Shown: piece after piece, positions 33,928 to 43,185 of the stretch
Layout: each line of letters opens with the position of its first letter
Position numbering within the stretch: position 1 is the first letter of the stretch
Origin: Oscillospiraceae bacterium
GTDB lineage: Bacteria; Bacillota; Clostridia; Oscillospirales; Oscillospiraceae
Direction of reading: 5' to 3'
Length of the DNA stretch: 64,000 nt
Assembly: GCA_017541995.1 (NCBI GenBank)
Contig: JAFXYD010000040.1
Span: 25,487-89,486, forward strand
The notes under the pieces: model-generated
The model's database searches: none
Told to the model about the DNA's origin: nothing
Seen by the model: only the letters and a program-made list of their open reading frames with translations
Made by a program: the position numbers and the translations under genes

Positions 33928-35283
33928 ATGGAGGAATTTCTGGTGGACTTGGAGAGAAAGCTTTGGAGCTGGCCCCTGCTCCTGCTGCTTCTGGGGGCGG
34001 GGCTCTGGCTGACGCTGCGGCTGCGCTTTTTGCCCCTGCGGGGGCTGCCGGAGGCCCTGCGGCTGGTGCTGCGCAGCCGCAGGGGCGGGGGAATCACGGC
34101 CTTCGGGGCCCTGTGTACCTCCCTGTCCGCCACCATCGGGACGGGCAATATCGTGGGGGTGGCCACGGCCCTGGCCCTGGGAGGCCCGGGCGCCCTGCTG
34201 TGGATGGAGCTCAGCGCCCTGACGGGGCTTTCGCTGAAATACGCCGAGGGCCTGCTTTCGGTCCGCTACCGCAGCAGGGACCCGGCGGGAAGGCCCCGGG
34301 GCGGCCCCTTTGCCTACATCAGCCTGGGGCTGGGCCGCCGCTGGCGGCCTCTGGCCCGGGCCTTCGCCCTCTGCGGGGCCCTGGCGGGGCTGTGCGGGGT
34401 GGGCAGCTTTGTGCAGATCAGCAGTCTGACGGCCTGCCTCAACCTCTTCTGGAGGGGGGCCTTCGGCCCGCCGCCCATGCTGCGCCTGCCCTGGGGGGCT
34501 TCGGTCTCCCTCCCCGGGGCGGCGGCGGGGCTGATCCTGGCCCTGCTGGCGGCCCGTCTGATCTTCGGGGGGCTGGAGCGCATCAGCCGGGCCTCCGCCC
34601 TGCTGGTGCCGCTGATGGGCGGGCTCTATCTGCTGCTCTGCCTGTGGATCCTGCTCCGCTTCCGGGCCAGGCTCCCGGAGGTCCTGGGCCGGGTCCTGCG
34701 GGGCGCCCTGGAGCCCGGGGCGGCGGGGGGCGGCCTGCTGGGCACGGTGATGGCGGGGGTCAGCCGGGGCGTCTTTTCCAACGAGGCGGGCCTGGGCACG
34801 GCCCCCATCGCCTCCGCCGCCGCGGAGGGGTTCAGCCCCCGGGAGCAGGGTCTGATCTCCATGAGCGCCACAGTCTTCGACACCCTGCTGATCTGTACCC
34901 TGAGCGGCCTGACCCTGCTGGTGACCGGGGCGGAGGGGGCCGGGGTCGGGGCCGCCATGACGGCCTTTGCCCGGGGCCTGCCCTTTCCGCCCCTCCTGTC
35001 CCAGGGGCTGGTTTTCCTGCTTCTGGCCCTGTTCGCCTTCACCACCGCCGTGGGCTGGAGCTTCTACGGAGTCTCCTGCCTGGACTGGCTCAGCGGCGGC
35101 AGCGCCCGGCTGCGGCGGCGCTATCTGCTCTGGTACGTCTGTACCCTTGCCCTGGCGCCCCTCTGCTCCGCCCGGGGGGTCTGGGCCGCGGCGGGGATCT
35201 GGAACGGGCTGATGGCCATTCCCAACGTGCTGGCCCTGCTGCTGCTCTCCGACCGGGTGGCGGAGTCCTCTAAATTGGCTTGA
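33928..35283 (+). CDS. sodium:alanine symporter family (AGCS) protein
   Basis: 451 residues, about 10 membrane segments. Family signatures ATIGTGNIVGVATA in the first third and SNEAGLGTAPIA in the second half are intact. Imports alanine or glycine with sodium. Strong GC bias gives Leu/Gly/Ala-rich helices. The gap 33742-33927 upstream contains an AT-rich patch (TATTATAGTGATAT) that may hold promoters for this gene and the divergent murC. Confidence 0.92.
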   Translation: MEEFLVDLERKLWSWPLLLLLLGAGLWLTLRLRFLPLRGLPEALRLVLRSRRGGGITAFGALCTSLSATIGTGNIVGVATALALGGPGALLWMELSALTGLSLKYAEGLLSVRYRSRDPAGRPRGGPFAYISLGLGRRWRPLARAFALCGALAGLCGVGSFVQISSLTACLNLFWRGAFGPPPMLRLPWGASVSLPGAAAGLILALLAARLIFGGLERISRASALLVPLMGGLYLLLCLWILLRFRARLPEVLGRVLRGALEPGAAGGGLLGTVMAGVSRGVFSNEAGLGTAPIASAAAEGFSPREQGLISMSATVFDTLLICTLSGLTLLVTGAEGAGVGAAMTAFARGLPFPPLLSQGLVFLLLALFAFTTAVGWSFYGVSCLDWLSGGSARLRRRYLLWYVCTLALAPLCSARGVWAAAGIWNGLMAIPNVLALLLLSDRVAESSKLA

Positions 35284-35308
35284 TTTTCCGGGCCCAGGGC
35301 GTTATAAT
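35280..35308 (+). promoter_or_regulatory. promoter of the IMPase gene
   Basis: -35 TTGATT (35280-35285, overlapping the symporter stop codon), 17-bp spacer, -10 TATAAT (35303-35308). Confidence 0.75.
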
Positions 35309-35347
35309 ACAAAAAATACCATCATGAAACAGAAAGAGGATTCGATT

Positions 35348-36130
35348 ATGCTGCAGGAACTTACGCAAATCGCCCGGGAGGCCGGGGACCTCATCCGCTC
35401 CGCCCGGGACGTTCAAAGCTCCGCCGCGGAGAAGACCGGCCCCCGGGACCTGGTGACCAAATATGACCTCATGGTGCAGGAGCTGCTGCGCCGCCGCCTG
35501 CTGGAGCTGCTGCCCGAGGCGGGCTTTTTGGGGGAGGAGGGGGAGCACAGCCAGAGCCTCCGGAGCCGGGAATGGTGCTTCATCGTGGACCCCATCGACG
35601 GCACCACCAATTTCATCCAGGGCTATCACAACAGCTGCGTCAGCATCGGCCTGGCCCGGGGCGGGCGGATGGAGTACGGCGTGGTCTTCAACCCCTACGA
35701 CCGGGAGCTCTATGCAGCCCGGCGGGGCGGAGGGGCGAGCCTGAACGGCAGCCCCATCCACTGCCAGGACAGGGCCCTGGATCACAGCCTGCTGATCTTC
35801 GGCTCCGCCCTGTATTACCGGGAGCTGGTGCCCCAGACCCTGGGGCTCTTCAACCTGGCCTTCCCCCTGGTGCAGGACGTGCGCCGCTTCGGCTCCGCCG
35901 CCCTGGATCTCTGCTACCTGGCGGCGGGGAAGGCGGGGATCTTCTTCGAGGCCCGGCTCTGCCCCTGGGACTACGCCGCGGGCGCCCTCATCGCCCGGGA
36001 GGCGGGCTGCATGGTGAGCCAGCTGGACGGCAGCGCCCCGGCCCTCTTTGAAAAAAGCAGCATCCTGGCCGGAAGCCCCCGGGCCTATACCGCCCTGCTG
36101 CAGCAATTCGGAACCGCAAAGGAGAACTGA
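35348..36130 (+). CDS. inositol monophosphatase family protein
   Basis: 260 residues. Metal-binding motifs FLGEEG, VDPIDGTTNF and the late WDYAAGALIAREAGC are intact (GEE, DPxDGTxxF, WDxAAG). Li-sensitive phosphatase family; substrate could be inositol phosphate, histidinol phosphate or another phosphoester. ATG 35348 sits after AGAGGA; ATG 35324 has no site. The M3 peptidase gene begins 3 bases after its stop. Confidence 0.9.
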   Translation: MLQELTQIAREAGDLIRSARDVQSSAAEKTGPRDLVTKYDLMVQELLRRRLLELLPEAGFLGEEGEHSQSLRSREWCFIVDPIDGTTNFIQGYHNSCVSIGLARGGRMEYGVVFNPYDRELYAARRGGGASLNGSPIHCQDRALDHSLLIFGSALYYRELVPQTLGLFNLAFPLVQDVRRFGSAALDLCYLAAGKAGIFFEARLCPWDYAAGALIAREAGCMVSQLDGSAPALFEKSSILAGSPRAYTALLQQFGTAKEN

Positions 36131-36133
36131 CCC

Positions 36134-38038
36134 ATGCAATACAGAAATAAGCTTTCCCTCCCGGCCCTGCTGACGGCCCTGGCCCTGCTGCTGAGCGGCT
36201 GCTTCGGCCCGGCCCTGCCGCCCCTTGCCCCCTACGGCGAACCCACCGCGTCCCAGACGCCCACCGCGCCTCGGACGGAGCCCGCCCCCTCCCGGACGGA
36301 GCCCGCCCAGAGCCTCCCGGAGACCGAGGCCCCGGTGAGCGAGACCGTCCCCGCCTTTGATCCCGAGGACGAAGCCATGATCCGCTGGCAGAACGCCGGG
36401 CAGAAGGACTATCTGCCCGAAGAGAAGCTGGAGCTGGTGCCCTTCTCCGAGATGGAATACCGCCGTCCGGACGTGGAGGGGCTCCGGGCGGACTTCGACG
36501 CGCTCATCGCCAAGGCCGCGGAAAGCGACGACGCCGAGGCCCTGCTGGAGGAGTTCTACGCCCTCTACACGGACTATATCAGCTTCTACTCCATGGATAC
36601 CCTGGCCAATATCCGCTACAGCCTGGATACCACCGATGAGGCCTACCGGGCGGAATACGACTTCTGCGAGGCCGAGAAGCCCGGCGTGGAGGAAAAGCTG
36701 GAGGCACTGAACAAGGCCTTCGCCGCCTCTCCCGCCCGGAAGGCCCTGGAGGAGCAGTATTTCGGGGAGGACTATTTCCAGCGCTACGACGACTACGAGG
36801 TCTACACCAACCCGGAGTACCTCCGCCTGTCCCAGGAGGAGGCGGCCCTGCTCAGCGAGTATCGGGAGCTCATTGCCGACCCCCAGGTGCGCTACAACAA
36901 CGAGACCAAGTCCCTGGAGGAATGGCTGGAGACCGAGGATTATTTCGACTATATCGGGGCTCTGCAGGCCTACTACGAGAGCTATAACGCCTCCGTGGGA
37001 GAGATCTACGTCCGCCTGGTGAAGGTCCGCCGGGACCTGGCCAGGGCCCTGGATTACGACAGCTACGCCGACTATAGCTACGAGGTGAGCTATTCCCGGG
37101 ACTACAGCCCGGCCCAGGGCAGCGCGTTTTTGGAGGGAATCCGGGAGCATCTGGTGCCCGTGCTCCGGGCGGCGGAGGAGGACTTCAGCCTCTCCGGCCA
37201 GAGCCTGGGCAGGGCCTCGGAGCAGAGCGTCATGGAGCTGGTGGCCTCCGCGGCGAAGAACCTGGGGGGCTCGGTCTGGGACGCCTACCGCTTCATGCGG
37301 GCCTACGGGCTGTGTGACATCTCCCAATCCCCCACAAAGGTGGAGGGCTCCTTCCAGACCTATATCTTCGACTACGAGGCCCCCTACGTGCTGGTGAACG
37401 CCCAGGGCAGCGCCGAGGACTACAGCACCTTCGCCCACGAATTCGGCCATTTTACCGATTCCTACCACAACTACGGGGCCAACGAGGATCTGGAGACGGC
37501 GGAGACCTTCTCCCAGGCCATGGAATTTCTGGCCCTGCAGTACAACGACGTCCTCTCCGAGAGCCAGAGGAGCAAGCTGCTGCGCTACAAGCTCTACGAT
37601 CTGCTGCAGACCTTCGTCTACCAGGCGGCCTACGCGGACTTTGAAGCCAGGGTGTACGCCCTGGACCCGGAGCGCGTCAGCGTGGAGGAGATCAACGCGC
37701 TCTTCCTGCAGTGCTGCAAGGACTACGGCGTCTACGAGGAGGGCTTCGACTTCTACTATTCCCAAAGCTGGATCGACGTGCTTCACTTCTTTGAGGCCCC
37801 CTATTATATCATCAGCTACTGCGTCTCCGCCGAGACGGCCCTGCAGGTCTATGAGCTGGAGCAGGCCAAAGCGGGGGAGGGGGCCGCGGCCTTCTTCCGC
37901 CTGCTGGACCGGGACTACGAAGCGGGAGTGCAGCAGCTCATGGAGGACGCGGAGCTGCAGAACCCCTTCCGGGAAGAGGTGCTGGAGCAGGCCGCCGACT
38001 TCTTCACCCGGCAGCTGGGCCTGAAAAAGAAGGCCTGA
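36134..38038 (+). CDS. M3 family oligopeptidase, lipoprotein
   Basis: 634 residues. Lipoprotein signal ending in LLLSGC at about residue 23, a Pro/Thr/Glu-rich spacer to about residue 75, then an M3-type metallopeptidase domain. Zinc site HEFGH near residue 434 with downstream Glu in LETAETFSQAME. It should sit on the outer face of the membrane and cut small peptides. The exported location is less common for M3 enzymes. A cytosolic M3 relative lies at 40844. Confidence 0.88.
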   Translation: MQYRNKLSLPALLTALALLLSGCFGPALPPLAPYGEPTASQTPTAPRTEPAPSRTEPAQSLPETEAPVSETVPAFDPEDEAMIRWQNAGQKDYLPEEKLELVPFSEMEYRRPDVEGLRADFDALIAKAAESDDAEALLEEFYALYTDYISFYSMDTLANIRYSLDTTDEAYRAEYDFCEAEKPGVEEKLEALNKAFAASPARKALEEQYFGEDYFQRYDDYEVYTNPEYLRLSQEEAALLSEYRELIADPQVRYNNETKSLEEWLETEDYFDYIGALQAYYESYNASVGEIYVRLVKVRRDLARALDYDSYADYSYEVSYSRDYSPAQGSAFLEGIREHLVPVLRAAEEDFSLSGQSLGRASEQSVMELVASAAKNLGGSVWDAYRFMRAYGLCDISQSPTKVEGSFQTYIFDYEAPYVLVNAQGSAEDYSTFAHEFGHFTDSYHNYGANEDLETAETFSQAMEFLALQYNDVLSESQRSKLLRYKLYDLLQTFVYQAAYADFEARVYALDPERVSVEEINALFLQCCKDYGVYEEGFDFYYSQSWIDVLHFFEAPYYIISYCVSAETALQVYELEQAKAGEGAAAFFRLLDRDYEAGVQQLMEDAELQNPFREEVLEQAADFFTRQLGLKKKA

Positions 38039-38065
38039 AGCCGGTATAATCCCGGAGCAAAACGG

Positions 38066-38103
38066 AAATCCTCCCTTTGTACATCTGCACAAAGGGAGGA
38101 TTT
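38066..38103 (+). promoter_or_regulatory. hairpin that covers the ribosome site of the CBS gene
   Basis: 15-bp perfect stem, loop ACATCTGC. The right arm contains AGGGAGG, the Shine-Dalgarno of the CBS gene (ATG 38108). A -10 TATAAT at 38045-38050 with CTGAAA at 38021 may start a transcript just before it. It may also end the peptidase transcript, since TTTTC follows. Confidence 0.6.
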
Positions 38104-38107
38104 TCTG

Positions 38108-38539
38108 ATGCAAGTCAAGGATCTGATGTCCAGTCATCTGATCACCGTGGACCGGGAGGAGACCGTGGCCGCCGCGGCCCGGCTGCTGAGCCGGCACAAC
38201 GTGGGAGCCCTGCCCGTCACCGCCCAGGGGGGCCGCCTGGTGGGGATGCTGACGGACCGGGATATCGCCGTGCGCTGCGTGGCGGCCAACTTCGACCCCA
38301 ATATCACCCGGGTCCGCACGGTGATGAGCAGCGGCCCCGTCACGGTCCCGGCGGAGGAGAGCGGCGAAAAAGCCGCCCGGACCATGGGACGGCACCGGGT
38401 ACAGCGCCTGCCCGTCACCGAGAACGGCCGCCTGGTGGGAATGCTGAGCCGGGGGGATTTCGCGGCATATGCCGACCGGAGCGGGGAGGCGGCCCGGGCG
38501 CTGCGGACGAGCTTCGGCAGCGAGGACGGGGCGGAATAA
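38108..38539 (+). CDS. CBS domain protein
   Basis: 143 residues, almost only a pair of CBS domains: first repeat from VKDLMSSHLITV to MLTDRDIAVRCV, second from VRTVMSSGPVTV to MLSRGDFAAYA. Such stand-alone CBS pairs bind adenosine nucleotides and act as sensors; partner unknown. Its ribosome site is inside a strong hairpin. Confidence 0.88.
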   Translation: MQVKDLMSSHLITVDREETVAAAARLLSRHNVGALPVTAQGGRLVGMLTDRDIAVRCVAANFDPNITRVRTVMSSGPVTVPAEESGEKAARTMGRHRVQRLPVTENGRLVGMLSRGDFAAYADRSGEAARALRTSFGSEDGAE

Positions 38540-38546
38540 GAAAAGG

Positions 38547-38577
38547 CCGCGGCCGCATCGAAAGCGGCCGCGGTTTT
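38547..38577. terminator. bidirectional terminator
   Basis: 10-bp stem CCGCGGCCGC / GCGGCCGCGG, loop of 7, TTTT on the plus side and CCTTTTCTT on the minus side, between convergent CBS and phosphatidyltransferase genes. Confidence 0.8.
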
Positions 38578-38579
38578 CG

Positions 38580-39161
38580 TCATTCCTGCCCGGCGGGCTT
38601 CGCCGTCCCGGCCTGCTTCCACAGACCGGTGAAATAGCGGATGTAGAGAACCAGCGCCATTACCACCGCCGCGATGCACAGGATGATCAGCGAGGTGGTG
38701 AGCCATTCCGGCATCTTGGGGAAAACCAGCAGGGCCAGGGCCGCGGTATAGAGCACCACGGTGGAAACCTTCCCGAACCAGCGGGCCCCGGGGACCTTGT
38801 TGGTCTTGCGGATGGTGATGTAGCCCAAAATCGCCATGGTGGACTCCCGCAGCACGCAGAGCCCCAGCAGGATCCACAGCATGGGGAAGCTGAAGGCCAG
38901 GCAGAGCACCACGCAGACCTGGGTGAGCTTGTCGGCCACGGGATCCAGGGCCTTGCCCAGGTCGGAGACCATGTTGAAGTGCCGGGCAATCTGCCCGTCG
39001 AGAACGTCGGTCAGGGCTGAAACAGCCAGCAGAAGAATGGTCAGGGCTGTATCCTGCCGACCCACATAAGCCCAAATGATAAACGGGACCAAAAGCAAGC
39101 GGAAGAAAGACATGAGATTCGGGATCGTCCAGATCTTTCCGTCCCGGAAAAGCTTCAGCAT
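38580..39161 (-). CDS. CDP-alcohol phosphatidyltransferase (PgsA-like)
   Basis: 193 residues, about five membrane segments. The CDP-alcohol signature D-G-x2-A-R-x8-G-x3-D-x3-D is complete (DGQIAR, then G and DPVAD). It is probably phosphatidylglycerophosphate synthase or a close relative in membrane lipid synthesis. ATG 39161 follows GGGGGTG. Confidence 0.88.
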   Translation of the reverse strand: MLKLFRDGKIWTIPNLMSFFRLLLVPFIIWAYVGRQDTALTILLLAVSALTDVLDGQIARHFNMVSDLGKALDPVADKLTQVCVVLCLAFSFPMLWILLGLCVLRESTMAILGYITIRKTNKVPGARWFGKVSTVVLYTAALALLVFPKMPEWLTTSLIILCIAAVVMALVLYIRYFTGLWKQAGTAKPAGQE

Positions 39162-39286
39162 AATACACCCCCAAAAATACAACAATTACCATCTTGTTAT
39201 TATACTGAAAAAAATGAATATGTCAACAACAAATCCGCAAAAAACTGCCCGGCCTCCCAGGGGAGACCGGGCAGAGGCTGCCTGGC

Positions 39287-40615
39287 TTATTTCTGAACGT
39301 CCCGCTCGTCAAACAGATCGCCGCACTCGGGGCAGAACTTGGGCGGATGCCTGGGATCCTCGGGCTCCCAGCCGCACTTGTCGCACTTGTACAGGGGCTC
39401 GCCCGCGGGCTTCTTCTCGCCGCACTCGATGCAGAACCTGCCCTTGTTCACGGTGCCGCACTTGGGGCAGGCCCAGCCCTCGGCGGGTCTGGGAGCGCCG
39501 CAGTTCATGCAGAATTTGCCGCTGTTCTCGGCGCCGCAGCTGCACTTCCAGCTGTTGGCCGCGGGGGCGGCGGGAGCGGCAGGAGCGGCGGGCTGCTGGG
39601 GGGCCTGCTGCTGGCCCATGGCAAAGAGATTCTGGGCGTTGATGCCTCCGGCCTGCTGGGCCATGCCGTAGCCCATGAAGCCGGTCATCGCGCCGGAGGG
39701 GTTCTTGGCGGCGTCCTTCATGGCCTGGCTCTGGGCCTCCACCAGGGTAGCGGCGGCCATGGTGGGATCCCGCATGATGGCGGCGTGCTGGGCCTTCTTG
39801 ATGAGCTCCTGATCCTCCTCGGAGAGGGTGATGGGGTTCATGGCGATGGAGACCACCTGCAGGCCCCGGAGCTCGCCCCACTTCTTGGACAGGGCGGCGT
39901 TCATGGCCTCGCTGAGCTCCTCGGCGTGGCCGGGCAGGGCGGAGGGACGGACCTCCATCTCGGAGATCCTGGCAAAGGCGGGCTGCAGGGCGGAGATGAA
40001 CTCCGTCTTCAGCTGGGCGTCGATCTGATCCCGGGTATAGGCCCGCTCCACGTTGCCGCAGACGTTGGCGTAAAACAGCAGGGGATCGGCCACCCGGTAG
40101 GAGTACAGGCCGCTGCAGCGCACGGACACGTCGATGTCCAGATGGATGTTGCGGTCCACCACCCGGAAGGGGATGGGGGTGGGGGTGCCGAACTTGTTGT
40201 CGATGATTTCCTTGGTGTTGAAGTAGTAGACCCGCTGGTCCTTGCCGGGGTCTCCGCCGAAGGTGAAGCGCTTGCCGATCTGCTTGAAGGTCTCCTTGAT
40301 GCTGGTGCCCAGCTTGCCGGTGAAGATGGAGGGCTCGGTGGAGGAATCCCAGACAAACTCGCCGGGCTCCGCGCAGACCTCCACGATCTTGCCCTGCTCC
40401 ACGATGATCATGCACTGACCGTCGGCCACCGCCACCACGGAGCCGTTGGAGATGATGTTGTCGTTGCCCTTGGTGTTGCTGGAGCGTCCGGAGATCCGCT
40501 TCTGGCCCTTGACGGCCAGCACGTTTTTGTCGATGGCGTCACAGTAGAAAAATTCCTTCCACTGATCGGCCAGCACGCCGCCCAGGGCGCCGAGTCCTGC
40601 TGCGATAAGTCCCAT
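39287..40615 (-). CDS. SPFH-domain protein with C-terminal zinc ribbons
   Basis: 442 residues. N-terminal Gly/Ala helix (MGLIAAGLGALGGVLADQW), an SPFH/virion-core-like domain (about 40-300), a Gln/Pro/Ala-rich linker, then several CxxC zinc ribbons (CSCGAENSGKFCMNCG, CPKCGTVNKGRFCIECG, CPECG). Resembles YdjI-type proteins of Bacillus, linked to membrane stress responses. AAAGGAG precedes ATG 40615. Single gene, divergent from the PepF gene. Confidence 0.87.
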   Translation of the reverse strand: MGLIAAGLGALGGVLADQWKEFFYCDAIDKNVLAVKGQKRISGRSSNTKGNDNIISNGSVVAVADGQCMIIVEQGKIVEVCAEPGEFVWDSSTEPSIFTGKLGTSIKETFKQIGKRFTFGGDPGKDQRVYYFNTKEIIDNKFGTPTPIPFRVVDRNIHLDIDVSVRCSGLYSYRVADPLLFYANVCGNVERAYTRDQIDAQLKTEFISALQPAFARISEMEVRPSALPGHAEELSEAMNAALSKKWGELRGLQVVSIAMNPITLSEEDQELIKKAQHAAIMRDPTMAAATLVEAQSQAMKDAAKNPSGAMTGFMGYGMAQQAGGINAQNLFAMGQQQAPQQPAAPAAPAAPAANSWKCSCGAENSGKFCMNCGAPRPAEGWACPKCGTVNKGRFCIECGEKKPAGEPLYKCDKCGWEPEDPRHPPKFCPECGDLFDERDVQK

Positions 40616-40762
40616 GGTATGTACTCCTTTCAAAATTGAACGTCGTTCGATTTCAGCGGATCCCGGAGGATCCGAGCTTCCAATTTGTATTATATAACAT
40701 AATTTTGCATTTCGCAACGCCCATCCGAAATATTTTTTGCCCGGGCTGCGGCGGAATTATCA

Positions 40763-40791
40763 TTGACGAAACGCGGAATATGGAGTACAAT
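40763..40791 (+). promoter_or_regulatory. promoter of the oligoendopeptidase F gene
   Basis: -35 TTGACG (40763-40768), 17-bp spacer, -10 TACAAT (40786-40791); the start codon follows at 40844. Confidence 0.82.
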
Positions 40792-40843
40792 TAAAATATG
40801 GGAAAACTGTACCCAACCACCGTATAAGAAAGGATGTAACAAC

Positions 40844-42649
40844 ATGGCAGAAACCAAGAAGATTCCGGAGCGCGGCGAGATTGCCCTGGCGGACCGCTGG
40901 GCCGTGGAAGACATGTATCCCTCCGACGAGGCCTGGATGGCAGACCTGGAAAAGATGAAGGCCCTCTCCGCCGAGCTGGCCGGCTTCGCCGGACGCCTGG
41001 GCGAGAGCGCCGCGACCCTGCTGGACTACGCTTCCAAGAACGAGCAGGCCGGCGTGCTGCTGAGCAACATCTATAACTATTCCTCCCGCCGCAACGACGA
41101 GGACACCCGGGTGGCCAAGTACCAGGAGATGAACGGCATGGCGATGTCCGTCTACGTGGGCTACGCCTCCGCCACCGCCTTCGAGACGCCGGAGATCATG
41201 GCGATTCCCGAGCAGACCATGAAGCGCTTCTACGCCGAGGAGCCGGGGCTGGAGCGCTATCGCCGCTACATCTCCAACATCCGCCGCCTGGCCGCCCACG
41301 TGCTGAGCCCTAACGAGGAGAAGCTGCTGGCCATGGCCGGGGAGATGATGCAGGCTCCCGACGACATCTACTCCAAGTTTGCCGACGCCGATCTGAGCTT
41401 CCCCGACGCCGTGGACAAGGACGGCAACAAGCATCCCCTGTCCCAGGGCACCTACATCTCCTACATGGAGTCCGACGACCGGGTGCTGCGGAAGTCCGCC
41501 TTTGAGAACACCTACAACACCTGGGCCGCCCACAAGAACTCCGTGGCCGCCATGCTCAACGCCCAGGTCAAGAGCCTGCAGTTCGTCTCCGACGCCAGGA
41601 AGTACGCCTCCCCCCTGGAGGCCTCTCTGGACCATACCAACGTCCCCGTCAGCGTCTACCACAATCTGATCGAGGCGGTCCACCAGAACTTCGACAAGAT
41701 GCACCGCTACGTCCGCCTGCGCAAGAAGCTGCTGGGGGTGGAGGAGCTCCACTTCTACGACCTCTACACCCCCCTGGTCTCCGGGGCCGACGTCAAGATC
41801 CCCTTCGAGCAGGCCAAGCAGACCGTCTATGAGTCCCTGGCCCCCATGGGCGAGGACTACCGCAAGGTGCTCAAGGAGGGCTTCGACCATCGCTGGATCG
41901 ACGTCTACCAGAACGTGGGCAAGCGCAGCGGCGCCTACTCCGCCGGGGCCTTCGTCCATCCCTACGTGCTGCTGAACTACTCCGGCACCCTGGACAGCCA
42001 GTTCACCCTGGCCCACGAGATGGGCCACGCCCTCCACTCCTGGCACTCCAACAAGTACCAGAACCCCGTGGACGCCGACTACGTCATCTTCGTGGCCGAG
42101 GTGGCCTCCACCTGCAACGAGGCCCTGCTGATGGAGCATCTGCTGGGCAAGACCACCGACAAGAAGGAGCGGGCCTACCTCATCAACCACTTCCTGGAGC
42201 AGTTCCGCACCACCCTCTACCGCCAGACCATGTTTGCCGAGTTCGAGCTCATCATCGGTCAGCTGAACCAGCAGGGCGTGGCCCTCACCGCCGAGCGGAT
42301 GTGCGAGGAGTACAAGAAGCTGAACCAGCTCTACTTCGGCGACGACATCGTCCTGGACGACGAGATCGCCTACGAGTGGGAGCGCATCCCCCATTTCTAC
42401 TACAACTACTACGTCTTCCAGTACGCCACCGGCTACTCCGCCGCCATTGCCCTGTCCCGGCGGATTCTGCGGGAGGGGGAGCAGGCTGTCAAGGACTACA
42501 TCGGCTTCCTCTCCGGCGGCTGCTCCAAGTCCCCCATCGACCTGCTCAAGGGCGCCGGCGTGGACATGTCCACCCCCGAGCCCGTCAACCAGGCCCTGGC
42601 CCTCTTCGGGGAGCTGCTGGATGAGATGGAGGAGCTGATGGCCGAGTGA
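40844..42649 (+). CDS. pepF: oligoendopeptidase F, M3 family
   Basis: 601 residues, full length. Zinc motif TLAHEMGHALHSW (HEMGH near residue 391) and the downstream Glu in VAEVASTCNEALL. Cytosolic enzyme cutting peptides of about 7-17 residues. AAAGGATG precedes ATG 40844. It overlaps the next small gene by 4 bases. Confidence 0.95.
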   Translation: MAETKKIPERGEIALADRWAVEDMYPSDEAWMADLEKMKALSAELAGFAGRLGESAATLLDYASKNEQAGVLLSNIYNYSSRRNDEDTRVAKYQEMNGMAMSVYVGYASATAFETPEIMAIPEQTMKRFYAEEPGLERYRRYISNIRRLAAHVLSPNEEKLLAMAGEMMQAPDDIYSKFADADLSFPDAVDKDGNKHPLSQGTYISYMESDDRVLRKSAFENTYNTWAAHKNSVAAMLNAQVKSLQFVSDARKYASPLEASLDHTNVPVSVYHNLIEAVHQNFDKMHRYVRLRKKLLGVEELHFYDLYTPLVSGADVKIPFEQAKQTVYESLAPMGEDYRKVLKEGFDHRWIDVYQNVGKRSGAYSAGAFVHPYVLLNYSGTLDSQFTLAHEMGHALHSWHSNKYQNPVDADYVIFVAEVASTCNEALLMEHLLGKTTDKKERAYLINHFLEQFRTTLYRQTMFAEFELIIGQLNQQGVALTAERMCEEYKKLNQLYFGDDIVLDDEIAYEWERIPHFYYNYYVFQYATGYSAAIALSRRILREGEQAVKDYIGFLSGGCSKSPIDLLKGAGVDMSTPEPVNQALALFGELLDEMEELMAE

Positions 42650-42918
42650 GCGCCCTCTGGCTGCCGGTTTTCCACCACTTTGAAAACGGCAATATCTTCA
42701 CCGGCTCTCTGGGCCCCTTCCGCTACAAGATTACCCCCAGCGTGGTGTTGTCCGCCTCCAACCCCAAGGAGGTGGACCACCCCGCCAGCTCCATCAAGGC
42801 GGAGTACTGGCACGGCCCGCTGAGCTACGAGTTCAGCGAAATCGAGGGAGAGCGGACCTTCCCCATGTCCCCCGAGGGCCGGGCCGAGATGCAGGCCTGG
42901 CTGGAGGAGCATCTGTAG
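42646..42918 (+). CDS. small conserved-looking protein of unknown function
   Basis: 90 residues from GTG 42646, overlapping the pepF stop (GTGA), so probably translated by coupling. No domain recognised; it reads like a compact beta-rich soluble protein (FRYKITPSVVLSASNP, YWHGPLSYEFSEIEGE) ending in an amphipathic helix. Its TAG stop lies in the TGTAG head of a hairpin repeat. Confidence 0.65.
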   Translation: MSALWLPVFHHFENGNIFTGSLGPFRYKITPSVVLSASNPKEVDHPASSIKAEYWHGPLSYEFSEIEGERTFPMSPEGRAEMQAWLEEHL

Positions 42919-43012
42919 GGACGGCACCCTGCCGCCCGCATCCCCCGTAGGGGCGGTCATAGGCCGCCCGCATCCCCGTAGGGGCGGCCATTGGCCGCCC
43001 GCCCGAGGCTGA
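42914..43012. repeat. three tandem TGTAG/CGTAGGGGCGG hairpin repeats
   Basis: Copies begin near 42914 (TGTAGGGACGGC), 42949 (CGTAGGGGCGG) and 42979 (CGTAGGGGCGGCC), each with a GC-rich palindrome such as GGCGGCC-ATT-GGCCGCC. They fill the gap between the small gene and the PPTase together with the repeat at 43027. Confidence 0.7.
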
Positions 43013-43026
43013 AGCCTTCGACAGCG

Positions 43027-43100
43027 AAAAACCTCCCCTGCTTGCAGGGGAGGGGGACCGCCCTCAAGGGCGGTGGAGGGGTGGTATCGACGACAGATCC
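43027..43100. repeat. 74-bp double-hairpin repeat, copy A
   Basis: Two tandem hairpins, CCTCCCCTGC-TT-GCAGGGGAGG and ACCGCCCT-CA-AGGGCGGT, then a conserved tail with TCGACGACAGA. It agrees with copy B (43563-43636) at 67 of 74 positions by my count. Confidence 0.85.
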
Positions 43101-43143
43101 ATTCCAAGGCCTGCTCAACCAGCCTCCTGCAAACCAAGAAATC

Positions 43144-43171
43144 TGTAGGGACAAGCCCTGCTTGTCCGCCC
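43144..43171. repeat. TGTAG-headed hairpin repeat
   Basis: TGTAG then GGACAAGC-CCT-GCTTGTCC. The same sequence recurs at 44996-45023. It ends just before the PPTase ribosome site. Confidence 0.75.
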
Positions 43172-43185
43172 GGAAAGGAACCGCT

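Noticed and set aside
35270-38395. Long open frame of over 1000 codons on the minus strand
   Set aside because: It is antisense to the symporter, IMPase and M3 peptidase genes, has no family motif and exists because GC-rich third positions leave few stop codons on the other strand.
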